A stretch of DNA of 24,217 nt from Schoenoplectus triqueter (Eukaryota > Streptophyta > Magnoliopsida > Poales > Cyperaceae). Each line of letters opens with the position of its first letter. Position 1 is the first letter of the stretch. Positions 11,158 to 20,122 of the stretch are shown here, piece by piece. A model generated the notes under the pieces. That model saw only the letters and a list, made by a program, of their open reading frames with translations, ran no database searches and was not told where the DNA came from. Made by a program: the position numbers and the translations under genes. The stretch lies in the NCBI GenBank assembly GCA_964058805.1, contig CAXKVV010001752.1:1-24217 (forward strand). The letters are read 5' to 3'.

Positions 11158-11810
11158 GCTAGCTACCGCACAGTTACAACTTGCTTCCCTCTGGAATAAT
11201 CCGGAGGAGTTGTATATTGTAACGTGCATCGAGTCTCGTAGTTAGAATGAAGGGAATGTATTTATTATTTTGAGGTCTTGAATATAATTGAGCCTTTGAT
11301 GTTGACATGTATACATACATACCTCATTGGTATAGAGAATGAAAATTATAATTGAACCTGATATGCCAGCAACTCGCCTGATGTCCCACATTTGCTCCCA
11401 TCAAACGTGGATACAAATTCTCCTATAATTATAAACACCATCCCAACAATTGAGGATGCTTCTTCTCAAACACCATAACGCCATTGTTCAAACCAATTAA
11501 CGTTGGTGTCAAAATAATTACCACCGTATTTATACAAAACCAATTAACAGTGGATAATTAAAAAAAACATATCTATACATGTATTAAACAAACAAACAAA
11601 TCACAACTAAAAGTCAATTCACACATGCAACATTATACGCACGTTTGTAATTGCATTGTGTGGGAATTAGTTATATGGCATTGCCACCCAGCAACATGCG
11701 TATATTTAGTTAAATAAATTATACTTAGTTTTAAATTATTTCATATACAATTACTTTAGCTATAGAAAACTTAGTTTAAGCATACATTAAATTTGATAAG
11801 AGTGCTGAGA
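11158..11810. other. IREG3 3' flank and intergenic DNA, no gene seen
   Basis: The first 100-200 bases probably hold the 3' UTR; A/T-rich candidate poly(A) signals such as AATGAA (11246) and AATATAAT (about 11280) are visible but not decisive. The rest is AT-rich without recognisable genes. Confidence 0.5.
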
Positions 11811-11938
11811 GACGGACTGAGTGGTTTAAGTCATCAGTTGTTTGGTATAGTCAGACAAATGGATTATGTACGCAAGTAGTGGGGCTCATATGACCTCCCA
11901 TTGTCTGTATATACTTGAGTACCACTGTCTGTCAATCA
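11811..11938. repeat. imperfect inverted repeat, MITE-like hairpin
   Basis: The left arm (GACGGACTGAGTGG at about 11813, then CAGACAAATGG at about 11853) is matched in reverse complement on the right (CCATTGTCTG at about 11898, then a TACTTGAGTACCACTGTCTG stretch at about 11912). The arms pair with bulges around a loop containing GTGGGGCTCATATGACC. No convincing target-site duplication was found, so the transposon class is open. Confidence 0.45.
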
Positions 11939-11948
11939 TTCATCGGGT

Positions 11949-11964
11949 CTCATCACGTGATGAG
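11949..11964. promoter_or_regulatory. 16-bp perfect palindrome centred on a G-box
   Basis: CTCATCACGTGATGAG is its own reverse complement and contains CACGTG, the core bound by plant bZIP and bHLH factors. It lies far from any start codon (0.8 kb past the IREG3 stop, 2.3 kb from the PFD3 start), so a regulatory role is only possible. Confidence 0.3.
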
Positions 11965-12168
11965 TTTGACAGTGCCATAAAAGTTTTCTATTTTAATCTA
12001 TACTATTATTTATTATTGTTTTAGTCTCGACGCGCATACGTGGTGGAACAAACACCGCCCATCATATTCTACTCATTTTGGATTGTGACAATTAAGCTAT
12101 CGTTAGTCACGAGTACAAAATGCTTTTGTAATTCACGTCATATTGATAATGCTTGCATGATTAGCAAC

Positions 12169-12543
12169 GTGCCCCTTTGGCAATACATGAAATAGATCCG
12201 GAAAAGAGGAATTGAAGGATTGAGATCAGTTCATATTTTCAATTATTTTCAAACATGTTCAGTAAGAGGGAAATAGCGGAAAAGAGAAATAAAACTATTC
12301 TGATCCATAAAAAATATTTTTTTTTCTCCATTTCATCCCCATGGGCATGGAATAAAGAAGAGTCCATTTCATGGAATAGAGAGGGATTCAATTGCAAAAA
12401 GAAAGAGTTTGACTGTAAATATTTTTTTTTCAATTCCACTTTTTCACTTTTTCACAATTTCATTCAATTCCTTTCTGGTTTAACTACTATTCATTCCAAT
12501 GCAATTCCACATTTTCTCTATTCCACCGTTGCCGAAGGGTTTC
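12169..12543. mobile_element. MITE-like element with terminal inverted repeats (375 bp)
   Basis: The left end reads GTGCCCCTTTGGCAA, and the reverse complement of the right end reads GAAACCCTTCGGCAA. Similarity continues inwards (ATGAAATAGA versus GTGGAATAGA), giving an imperfect inverted repeat of about 25-28 bp. The interior is AT-rich with several TGGAATAGA/TTCATTCCA motifs and no coding sequence. I could not define a target-site duplication. Confidence 0.45.
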
Positions 12544-13096
12544 CCTAGGTGAATACATAATATTATAGTTTCTGAATATTTAAATTCCGTTGCAACAGAA
12601 AAAGTTTCTCCTTGATATTATATTAATTTCTCTGTTCCATAAGAAAATCCCACCTTCCAATAGTCCAACGAATTCCTATTCTTGGGATGGATTTGCAAAG
12701 GATATGTACAGTACATGCTATTTCCACGATCAGTGTTTTTCAAGGGGCGTTGAAAGTTAAATGAAAAATAAAAATAGAAACAAAAAGAAACATAGAGGCA
12801 GTAGGATAGGCTTGAAATTCAAGTAGACAAGTGTTTCAATTCAACAATAACAGTAGCAGAAAGTAGCAGAAAGTAGCAGAAAACCATAACCAAAACACCT
12901 TCAAAAGAAGTCATATATAAAATACTAAATTTCCAATATGAATTCGAATTCTAGCTTCATTGAGTCAAAAATTTCTACTCTTCCTCTCTGTCTCTCTCTC
13001 ACACACACAACCCACACATGCATGCACACTGACGGAACAACTACATAATTCTACAACAAGCAAAAGTTAAGGGACAACACCCTCTTTATATGAGAA
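12544..13096. other. intergenic / PFD3 3' flank with short tandem repeat
   Basis: AT-rich. Contains three copies of the 10-mer AGTAGCAGAA at 12852-12881 and a CT/CA-rich tract at 12980-13010. The part next to 13097 should hold the PFD3 3' UTR. No gene seen. Confidence 0.5.
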
Positions 13097-14253
13097 TTAG
13101 GTCTCCGTCATAGCTTCTTTCATTCTCCTTTGGTGAACATCCCAATTGTACACACGTGCAATTGTAACCTAACCCAAAATAGAAACATCATTTATATAAA
13201 GGACTGGCTATGTGTATTAGAAGCTGTACAAAAATGTTGATAGTTATAAGTAAATTGTTGAAAGAAAGTGTGAATGCGGGGAGAATGGGCAAACAAGTTG
13301 ATGTACCAGAAACAATATAACTTAACACATTCAAAGGACATGTAGAAACTTAAAAAGCGAAGCAGTGGTTTGGATCGGAGTACCGACAAAATCAAACTAA
13401 ACAAAGAAAGAAACCTGAGTGATTGTCTCTTGGTCCCTCAAAAATTGCAAATCAGCAATAAGGACTTCTAAACTGGCTTTAGCATTTTCCAAGTTCTTTT
13501 TCAGAAGTGCATTTGCCTGTAGAAAAGTATTTTTCAGTTAAATTATTCTGACAACTTGAAAAAAGAGGATCAGAAATTCAGAATGCAGTATTTAATTAAA
13601 CTATAGTGTACAGTTCCTGTACGTACTACTGCAGTAGAGAAATTAAAAGTTGAAACTGAGAGGTTGAAGAGGGGAAGAGGGTTTACCTCATCACAAGTAT
13701 ATTGAAGCATGACATTAGCACCCAACCAAAGGCACACAGAGTCGGTATCTTCTATTCTAGCGCGTGAATATATGCCCTCTGAGACTTCATAATCCGTTAG
13801 TAAGGGCTGTTTATATAGCAAGGAAGGATCATTTCATTGGTATATAAAATCGAAAGAATGTTAATATATTGTAAGTGGGAAACGAAAAGTGAGTGAGAGA
13901 AGAGACCTGGTCAGAGCCCTTCTTGGATTGCAGTGTGGCAACAATATCCAAACACTTGATTATGTCAGGAATTTTGGCCTAGAAAAAAGGGAAGAAAAAG
14001 TGAGAAGAAATGGATATGAATAGGAGAGATATATACAAAGGCATAGAGATCTCTTTGCTGAGGTATTGCATGCCTGGAGATCTCTTTGCTGAGCAAGAAG
14101 CTTCATCTCGACAAGCTTGTACTGCTGGAGCCTCTCCTGGAGAAGAGAGAGAGAGGCGCTGACGTCGAGGCCGGACTGGCTGAGGTAGGTCTCCACGTCC
14201 TCCACGAAAGCCGCCGCGGGGATGCCTCTCCTCTCCTCACCGGGAGCAGCCAT
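13097..14253 (-). CDS. PFD3: Prefoldin subunit 3 (VBP1-type)
   Basis: Alpha-type subunit of the hexameric prefoldin co-chaperone, which hands nascent actin and tubulin to the CCT chaperonin in the cytosol. Exons on minus: 14253-14074, 13978-13907, 13806-13687, 13516-13415 and 13168-13097, each a whole number of codons, giving 181 aa, close to family size. Two coiled-coil helices (about 18-85 and 125-178) flank the beta-hairpin region. Conserved stretches: [62 protein letters not shown] and [10 protein letters not shown]. Intron 1 (13979-14073, 95 bases) appears to start with GC (CAG|GCATGC) and end in AG. The first GT downstream would add 37 bases and break the frame. The stop is TAA, 23 codons into the last exon. 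The start is supported by the [12 protein letters not shown] context. The first and last exons are short and easy to miss in automated calls. Confidence 0.94.
14046..14093. repeat. 17-bp direct repeat spanning the PFD3 exon 1/intron 1 boundary
   Basis: GAGATCTCTTTGCTGAG occurs at 14046-14062 (intron) and again at 14077-14093 (exon 1), period 31. The intronic copy duplicates the exon sequence coding for the QQRDL end of exon 1, just inside the intron with the apparent GC donor. Confidence 0.85.
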
Positions 14254-14798
14254 CGGTCGGATTATGGGGGGCTGCTTTGCTCTCCTCGCCTCTCGGATCT
14301 CGATCTCGATCTCGATCTCGATCTCGATCGACTCCTCCTACCCACCTGATGATGATCTGATCCTAATGAAGACTGGAGAGAGAATCAGGAGATGGACTGG
14401 ACTGACTCATGGAGACTTGAGAGACTCCAAATTATAATTATAATTATAATTATAATTACATTATGGGCTTTTTTGGGCTTCCATTTACCCAACCTGAACC
14501 TCGTCATTTTAGTCCTTGTGCAATAATAATATCTTATATCCTTCTCAATCAGCTAAACACAACAATTAACTAGGTCACACAATGACCCCAACATTTCTTT
14601 ATTTCAAACCAACACATCACATCACATCACAGATGATCTGCATTCTGCATTCTGCAACTGCAAGGATATAGCAATAATTGGGGCAAGAATGCCCCCCATA
14701 TTTTATTTATTATTATGTGGGTACATTACTACATACATGCAAATGCAACGCAAAAGGCATAATATATATAATACATATATGTAATGTCAATTGACCAT
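14254..14798. other. PFD3 upstream region with microsatellites, no gene seen
   Basis: Holds the PFD3 5' UTR and promoter on the minus strand. It contains a hexanucleotide (GATCTC)n tract at 14295-14330, about 40 bases upstream of the ATG, and an (ATTATA)n tract at 14428-14458. The remainder up to the stress-protein-like sequence has short AT repeats only. Confidence 0.6.
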
Positions 14799-15470
14799 TT
14801 AGCCCTCAATCTCATCATGCTCGCTGCTCTTAACAACGGTGACAGGGCATGCTGCGTGATTCACCACCACATATTCACTTACACTCCCCACGAGTACCCT
14901 GCAATTTCATAAAGTAACTACCTAGTTATTATTCAATTCATTTTCTTTACGGCTTATTATATATACATATATGTTTGTGTGTGTGTGTGTGTGTATATGG
15001 TCCCTGAACATGACCATGTGGCGCTTGCTGTGGCATCCTTTTTTCAATTTTGTTCGACTCACCAGCATCAATACCAGTACAGTGAGCCAATTTCACACTG
15101 CTACACTCTACATAATGGGAATGAAATCAAGGCAAATCTGGGTTACATCCGGTACGGTTCCAAGCTTGATGGAAGCCCCATTTGAAAGGATCAGAAATCA
15201 TGTTTGAGCATTTCAAAAAGGTAAGTGCAGAACCAAAGTAAGGTACAGACGAGAGCTGAGGGATTCCCAGAGCATGATCTGGCTGGCCTGGTCGTAGCTG
15301 AGGGGCTTGAGAGCGGTGACGAGGATGAGGTGGTCCCCACTCCTGGCCACGTTGATTGGATGGGAGGGTGATAGGCAGTGACAGCTAGACCGAGGCGGAG
15401 AGAGCGTCGGAGGAGATGAGGAGACGATGAGATTGAGACTATCAATGTGACTGAGAACACAGGCAGCCAC
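14799..15470 (-). pseudogene. Universal stress protein (UspA) gene, damaged copy
   Basis: Two separated pieces match plant single-domain Usp proteins. The first (15356-15251) reads INVARSGDHLILVTALKP and goes on to MLWESLSS. The second (14898-14799) follows an acceptor (TTGCAG|G) and reads VLVGSVSEYVVVNHAACP and on to VTVVKSSEHDEIEG and a stop, the conserved C-terminal strand and helix. Upstream, RLGLAV (about 15399-15382), the expected first strand, is in another frame and only about nine residues from NVARSGD instead of about fifteen, suggesting a deletion and frameshift. The central part with the ATP-binding GxxGLG loop is not recognisable between the pieces, and every frame there has stops. 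A working gene with unusual exons remains possible but unlikely. Confidence 0.6.
14976..14994. repeat. (GT)n microsatellite
   Basis: About nine GT units flanked by TATA-rich sequence, inside the broken stress-protein locus. Confidence 0.9.
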
Positions 15471-15589
15471 TGCTTCTCGAATATCGAGTCGGTATCATTT
15501 TTGTATAAATTTAACAACCACTTTACATGTAACAATTCTCTCTCAATTATCAGAAAAGATTCAATAAAATAGTTTTTTTTTTTCAAAAA

Positions 15590-15830
15590 GAGTTAGAGTT
15601 AGTAACACTTAGGACTTAGAATGTTTTTTTTTCTTGTGTTTTCTATTCGTTTTCCTTCTTTCTTTCTTTTTTTTAGTCTTTAAATTTGTTATACAAAGCA
15701 CATGTACTCTATAAATAGAGGGGTGGAGTTAGTAACACTTAGGTCTTTTCGCTTTGGAACCTCCCTACTATTTATGAGGGCATTTTAGTAATTTAGCAAT
15801 TTCACATTTTCTATAAATAGATGGGTGGGT
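15590..15830 (+). repeat. duplicated block with two TATA-box motifs
   Basis: GAGTTAGTAACACTTAGG occurs at 15596 and 15726, and CTATAAATAGA, a strong plant TATA box, at 15709 and 15811, each followed by GGGTGG. The second TATA is followed by a GAGAGA/CTCTCT leader. This looks like a duplicated promoter, possibly of a retroelement terminal repeat or of the degenerate mobile-domain element downstream. No TG...CA ends or primer-binding site could be shown. Confidence 0.45.
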
Positions 15831-16234
15831 GAGAGAGAAAGCTACACCAAATCAGTTTTACTTTCTCTCTCTCGGTATACGGTTGTTTCTGAATTCACGG
15901 GATCGGTGAATAGTGTGTTTTATGAAAGTTGTGGTATTTCTGCACATTTGTGAAACAAAATTACTACGAGTCGTGAATAATACTATTTCGTCTTACGGTG
16001 AATAGTGTTTTTGTGAGAAACCGCGGTTTACGATATTTCTGGCAAAAGAAATAAGCCGCTCTCTAGTCAGTCCTAGTGGATAACCTACAGATGCATCAGA
16101 CGCTTGGTACTCCGAGACAAGCCGATTTCAATTCCAATTGAAATTTGGAAGCGAGGTATAACATCTTATATTAATCTATTTAATTATTAAGTAGATTAAT
16201 ATTTTAGAAATCAATCATGGAATAGATCAATAAA

Positions 16235-16381
16235 GGTTTAAAGAGGTGTGTATCTCTCGGTAAACATCCGACATACCACTTTAACCCTAAACTTAACTTA
16301 GAAGTAAAATAATATTTTATCATCTTTTATAAAGGATTAAATATCTATATCTCTCGGTAATTATTCGACATACTTTAATCC
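16235..16381. repeat. two related imperfect hairpins in tandem
   Basis: The first hairpin (16235-16286) pairs GGTTTAAAG...GGTGTG...TCGG with CCGACATACC...TTTAACC. The second (16334-16381) pairs GGATTAAA...TCGG with TCGACATA...TTTAATCC. They share TATCTCTCGGTAA and a CGACATAC segment, so one is a diverged copy of the other. A further small perfect stem, CTACGG/CCGTAG, is at 16413-16429. Confidence 0.5.
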
Positions 16382-16483
16382 CTAACTTAAGTATAAATAA
16401 AATTTTTGTTCTACGGTCTTTCCGTAGCTTGAGCATTAATGTGATTTGGGCATTTCAAAACCCAACAAGCACTTGTTGAGAGA

Positions 16484-16880
16484 TGACGACCCGAGACCCA
16501 AACCTTTCACATGCCAGTTGGAGAGCTGACTGTGACACAGCAGGATATCGCTTGCTTGTGGGGATTACCGATTGACGGCATCCCGATTATCGATATTTTT
16601 TTTATAGCGATTGGATGGACTTGACTGTACATGCCTTTGTTAGACCTTTGACTGGTTTGACAGGGTTGAGTAAGAAGCGCACTATGACAGGGCAGGGTGT
16701 GTATAAACAATCTCAATACAGTCTGAGCTTGTCATGGTTGGCGGAGTAGTTTCCGAGTTTGCGTGATGACACCACACCGGACGAGGTAGTTTACTACACC
16801 CGAGCTTTATCATGGACTTGTTCGGTACATTATTATTTTCATATAGTAGTTGGATCGAAGTTCCAGCTATGTATTTGTAG
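16484..16880 (+). pseudogene. Plant mobile domain (PMD/MAIN-like) fragment, degenerate
   Basis: From 16487 the frame reads [20 protein letters not shown] and continues with [15 protein letters not shown], the hallmark core of the plant mobile domain found in MAIN/MAIL proteins and in many plant transposons. The expected Trp before RPET is a TGA (16484-16486), the frame stops at 16622, and a frameshift follows. From 16735 the second conserved block appears (WLAE, a TAG at 16747, FPSLRDDTTPDEVVYYTRAL). Similarity ends near 16880. With stops and a frameshift it cannot make a working protein. Its origin in a transposon rather than a host MAIN gene is inferred from the MULE fragment next to it. 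Confidence 0.75.
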
Positions 16881-16887
16881 TTCCTCA

Positions 16888-17950
16888 CAAATATGGAGCA
16901 TCATTTGTAGTTAATTATGCATGATCTGAACGAGTAATATCTTGTGCATATGTATGCTCATAGGGATTGGTTTTAATAACTCAAAATGGACTACCCTTAG
17001 AACATACAGCATATAATCTCCACAAACAGTTTTTTATCTTTGCATATCATTACCAACATTGACTTATTGCTTCTTTATGTTTTGATCTCTATATTTTCTC
17101 TTATATGATATTTATTAAATATCCATTCCAAATGTTCCTTCGAGTTAAATGTTTGATTCTCTGATAGAGGGTTATCCAATTGAACTCGTGATGGAATATT
17201 TATTTCATTAATTTTAGAAACATCACTAAAATCACGTATCAGGTGATGTTTTTCAGACCTACCTTTCACAATCACACGTTGTTCTATGTGTTCATTCGGA
17301 TCATAATCTGGATCATCATTTTCATCTGTCAAGTTCCAATAATCCTCTCCAACTTCTCATTCCTCACATGAAAATGATAAAAAATCTTCATCATCATCAT
17401 TTCACTCTTCCTCCATCGCATCAACATCTTCATTCTAAGTATCCTCAACTTCTATATTATCATAGATCATCGGTGAATGTACTACAGGAGAATCAAAAGG
17501 ATCAGAGTCAAGAATCCTAATTGCTTGATCAGGTTGTGGACTTTGTTCCACAAGGTTAAAATTTTGAGAATTCAGATCAATACTTTGATTGTTTTTGTTT
17601 GCTATGATAATATTATCCTCAATGTTGTTACTGATTTCAGGTAAACTATTCGAAATAAGACCCGCATTATCATTTAAAAATACTTCAACATATAACTCAA
17701 TTATTCTCCAATTCATTTCGGCACTTGCCATTTGAAATATCATTCGTCACTCAACCTCGTCTCGTACAGGAATTAAATAAAAATAATAAGCACTCACACA
17801 CTTTAATATTATACCGAGCCCTTATACTTATAAAATGTTACCTCTCTAGTAATCCAAGTTGACTGAATATAATAGTTTATCATTATCATAATCAACACTC
17901 ATTGGTCCTGTAATAATCTTACCACCCGCGTACACCATAATAGAAATCAT
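16888..17950 (-). pseudogene. MULE (MuDR-type) transposase N-terminal fragment, degenerate
   Basis: Read on minus from 17950 (after an AG acceptor): MISIMVYAGGKIITGPMSVD, then after damaged sequence IPVRDEVE and MIFQMASAEMNWRIIELYVE, the end of the N-terminal domain of plant MULE transposases. An acidic spacer follows (DENDDPDYDPNEH), then FNSKEHLEWIFNKYHI (MuDR-type domain start) and, after a frameshift, CLWRLYAVCSKGSPF, the zinc-binding segment. In-frame stops are at 17435, 17402, 17357 and 17075, with others further on. The catalytic DDE domain and SWIM finger are absent: the sequence ends where the plus-strand mobile-domain fragment ends. Family assignment rests on motif order recalled for plant MULEs. 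Confidence 0.7.
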
Positions 17951-18090
17951 CCTGATAATTTATTAAAATAATTATAAGACTTTCAAACAATATTTAATAA
18001 ATCAATGCTAATTATTAAATACAAGTTAATAGTAATAATACCGAAGTTGTTAAAAAAATATAATTGAGATTAGCATGAAATAATATTAAA

Positions 18091-18142
18091 CACGGAGGTA
18101 GGACCTAGGACGGAAACACGGCGGTAGGACCAAGGACAGAAA
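18091..18142. repeat. 26-bp tandem repeat, two copies
   Basis: Two adjacent 26-base units starting CACGG and ending GGAAA/AGAAA, with three differences. They lie just upstream of the MULE fragment (beyond its 5' end) and may be a remnant of the element's terminal region. Confidence 0.75.
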
Positions 18143-19288
18143 TCGCAGAGCTGACCTTGCTATTTTCTCAGAACCACTGGCCCGTTGTTTAACCCGTGAA
18201 GTAGTATTTTTTATTTGTTCTTATTAAAAAAATCGGCAATATAAAGAAAGATCGATCGATATCTCAGTCCGTGCAGTTTACATATTTGAAATCCGGATAT
18301 ATCATATATGTGACGTTCGATCTCTTACAGATATTAATTAAAGTTGGACAATCTGAACTATATATATATATATATCATTTTTACCAAAAAGTTCACCATT
18401 AATATATTGTACGCTCAGCCAGAAAATTGATTCAAATGAATAGTCATAATAGTCTTCAGCCTTGAATTCATGATGTTATTTTCTCGAGGAGGCGCCTCCG
18501 AGATGATTTAATTATTTTATATATGATGTATGTGCATCAATGTATATGGACGTAGGTATGGCAGCATTAATTTAATTATGATTTAATTATCTGTGTATCA
18601 ATTAATGTATGGCATCCATCATGCTCATGCTTCATGCTTCATGCTTTCAATCTCAATCTCTATATATGCTTACTGACTGACTGACATGGAGCACATGCAA
18701 CAAATCAAGTTCAATGTTCCAAATTAATGATCCCCCTCTCTCTAGCTCTCCATGCGTATGCATTGATGCATTGATGCATTACCCCCCATCTTCCCATCGT
18801 CCCATCGTCCCATCGTCCCATCGTCCCATCTTCCCATAAAATAAATTCTAGCTAGTTATGATATATCGATGCTAGCTAGCTTCTGATTTAATTCTAGCTG
18901 AGAGATGGACTTGTTACCAGCAATTAATGAATCAATGTCTAGCTAGCCAGCCAGCCCTTTCTACACGAAATTCTACGTTCATTCCATTACACTTGCAAGC
19001 AAAGGAAAGATTTATTTAATTAGTTGGATCGATCAAGTGAATGCTAATCTTTTCCACACAAATTAAGTACTCCAGCTCGATATCCGGCCGGCCGGGAGAC
19101 ATATATAATAATTAATAAATTAATGCATGCGTCGCTTAATTATGTACTAATTAATTTTAATATATATATATATATTGATTTCAAATTAAGATTACTAAAT
19201 ATGTATATATATATATATATATAACAAGCAGGTCGATCGGTTTACTCGAGAAAAACAAACAAAATAATAAATGAGCCGAGCTGGCGTA
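18143..19288. other. intergenic, simple repeats only
   Basis: AT-rich with no gene-like frame. Contains (TA)n at 18361-18376, an 8-bp CCCATCGT repeat (about five units) at 18785-18836, TGCATTGA units at about 18760-18780, and further (TA)n tracts at 19160-19175 and 19203-19222. Confidence 0.6.
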
Positions 19289-19640
19289 CACTACTAGAAT
19301 TGTTGTTATTACCGTGGAAGGAAAAACGCTTGTTCCGTGGAGTCAAGCACGGAAAAGATGTCATTTCCGTGAATTACCCACGGAAAGACTTCCACGGTAC
19401 TTTCATCGCCAGAACAAATACTATTTCCGTAGAATACCACGGAGATAATCATTTTCCGAGGAATTAAGCACGGAAATGATTCTACGGAAATAGTTTCACG
19501 TTTGAGTGCTCCGGTTCTTAATTCCGTAGTAAACATTTGGCAGTTCCGAGGAATTGGGCAACGGAATAACTCATATTATTTCCATGGTTCTTACTTCCAC
19601 GAAAATAATTTTAACAAGTCACGGAATAATTCTATTCATC
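19289..19640. mobile_element. CACTA (En/Spm) transposon left end with subterminal repeats
   Basis: Starts with CACTACTAGAA, the conserved terminus of plant CACTA elements. About 330 bases of subterminal repeats follow, in both orientations, built on TTCCGTGG/CCACGGAA and variants (about 15 copies), the arrangement bound by CACTA transposases. The reciprocal end (TTCTAGTAGTG) was not found to the right within the window, so the element is truncated, extends beyond 24217 or has a mutated right end. Confidence 0.75.
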
Positions 19641-20122
19641 CACATTATTATTTTTTTATTATTAATTAATTTACGCAGATTTTAAGAAAATTACAATAGA
19701 TAAACCCATTATTTCTGGCAGTAACACCACATTATTTGTTCAGTAACACCATATTATTTCTGGCAGTAACACAAATTATTTATGTTAGTAACTTTTGATT
19801 ATTACTGGCAGATTTAAAAAAAATTAAATATATGAACCCATTCCTGCACAAAATAGCATTCCTACTTTTTATTTTGTTTTCCAATTGTCAACTGATGATA
19901 AATTAAAACAATCAAGCATTGAAAATAACTTCAGAAAAATAATATAGCATATAAAAATACAAATTGAAAGTACATCAAATAAAAAAATACAGGTATTGAA
20001 CTGTCAAAATATAAACCCGTATATCAACTGCTATATTGCTATAATTGAAAAGTTGTTTGTCTGCTATATTGTTATAATTCTATTACCAAAAAATTGAAAA
20101 CTGTTACCCATACCAAACCTAA
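19641..20122. other. CACTA interior, non-coding
   Basis: AT-rich sequence between the subterminal repeats and the minus-strand gene. A short repeated phrase (CAGTAACACCA and variants) occurs three to four times at 19720-19800. No gene seen. Confidence 0.5.

Noticed and set aside
15600..16467. Complete LTR ending in CCCAACA at 16467
   Set aside because: TATA boxes and the CAACA end are suggestive, but no matching TGTTGGG start and no tRNA primer-binding site were found, so it is not called.
19309..19536. 75-codon minus-strand frame
   Set aside because: It lies entirely in CACTA subterminal repeats, and its repeated SVESFP/TVEVFPWVIHGN pattern reflects those repeats.
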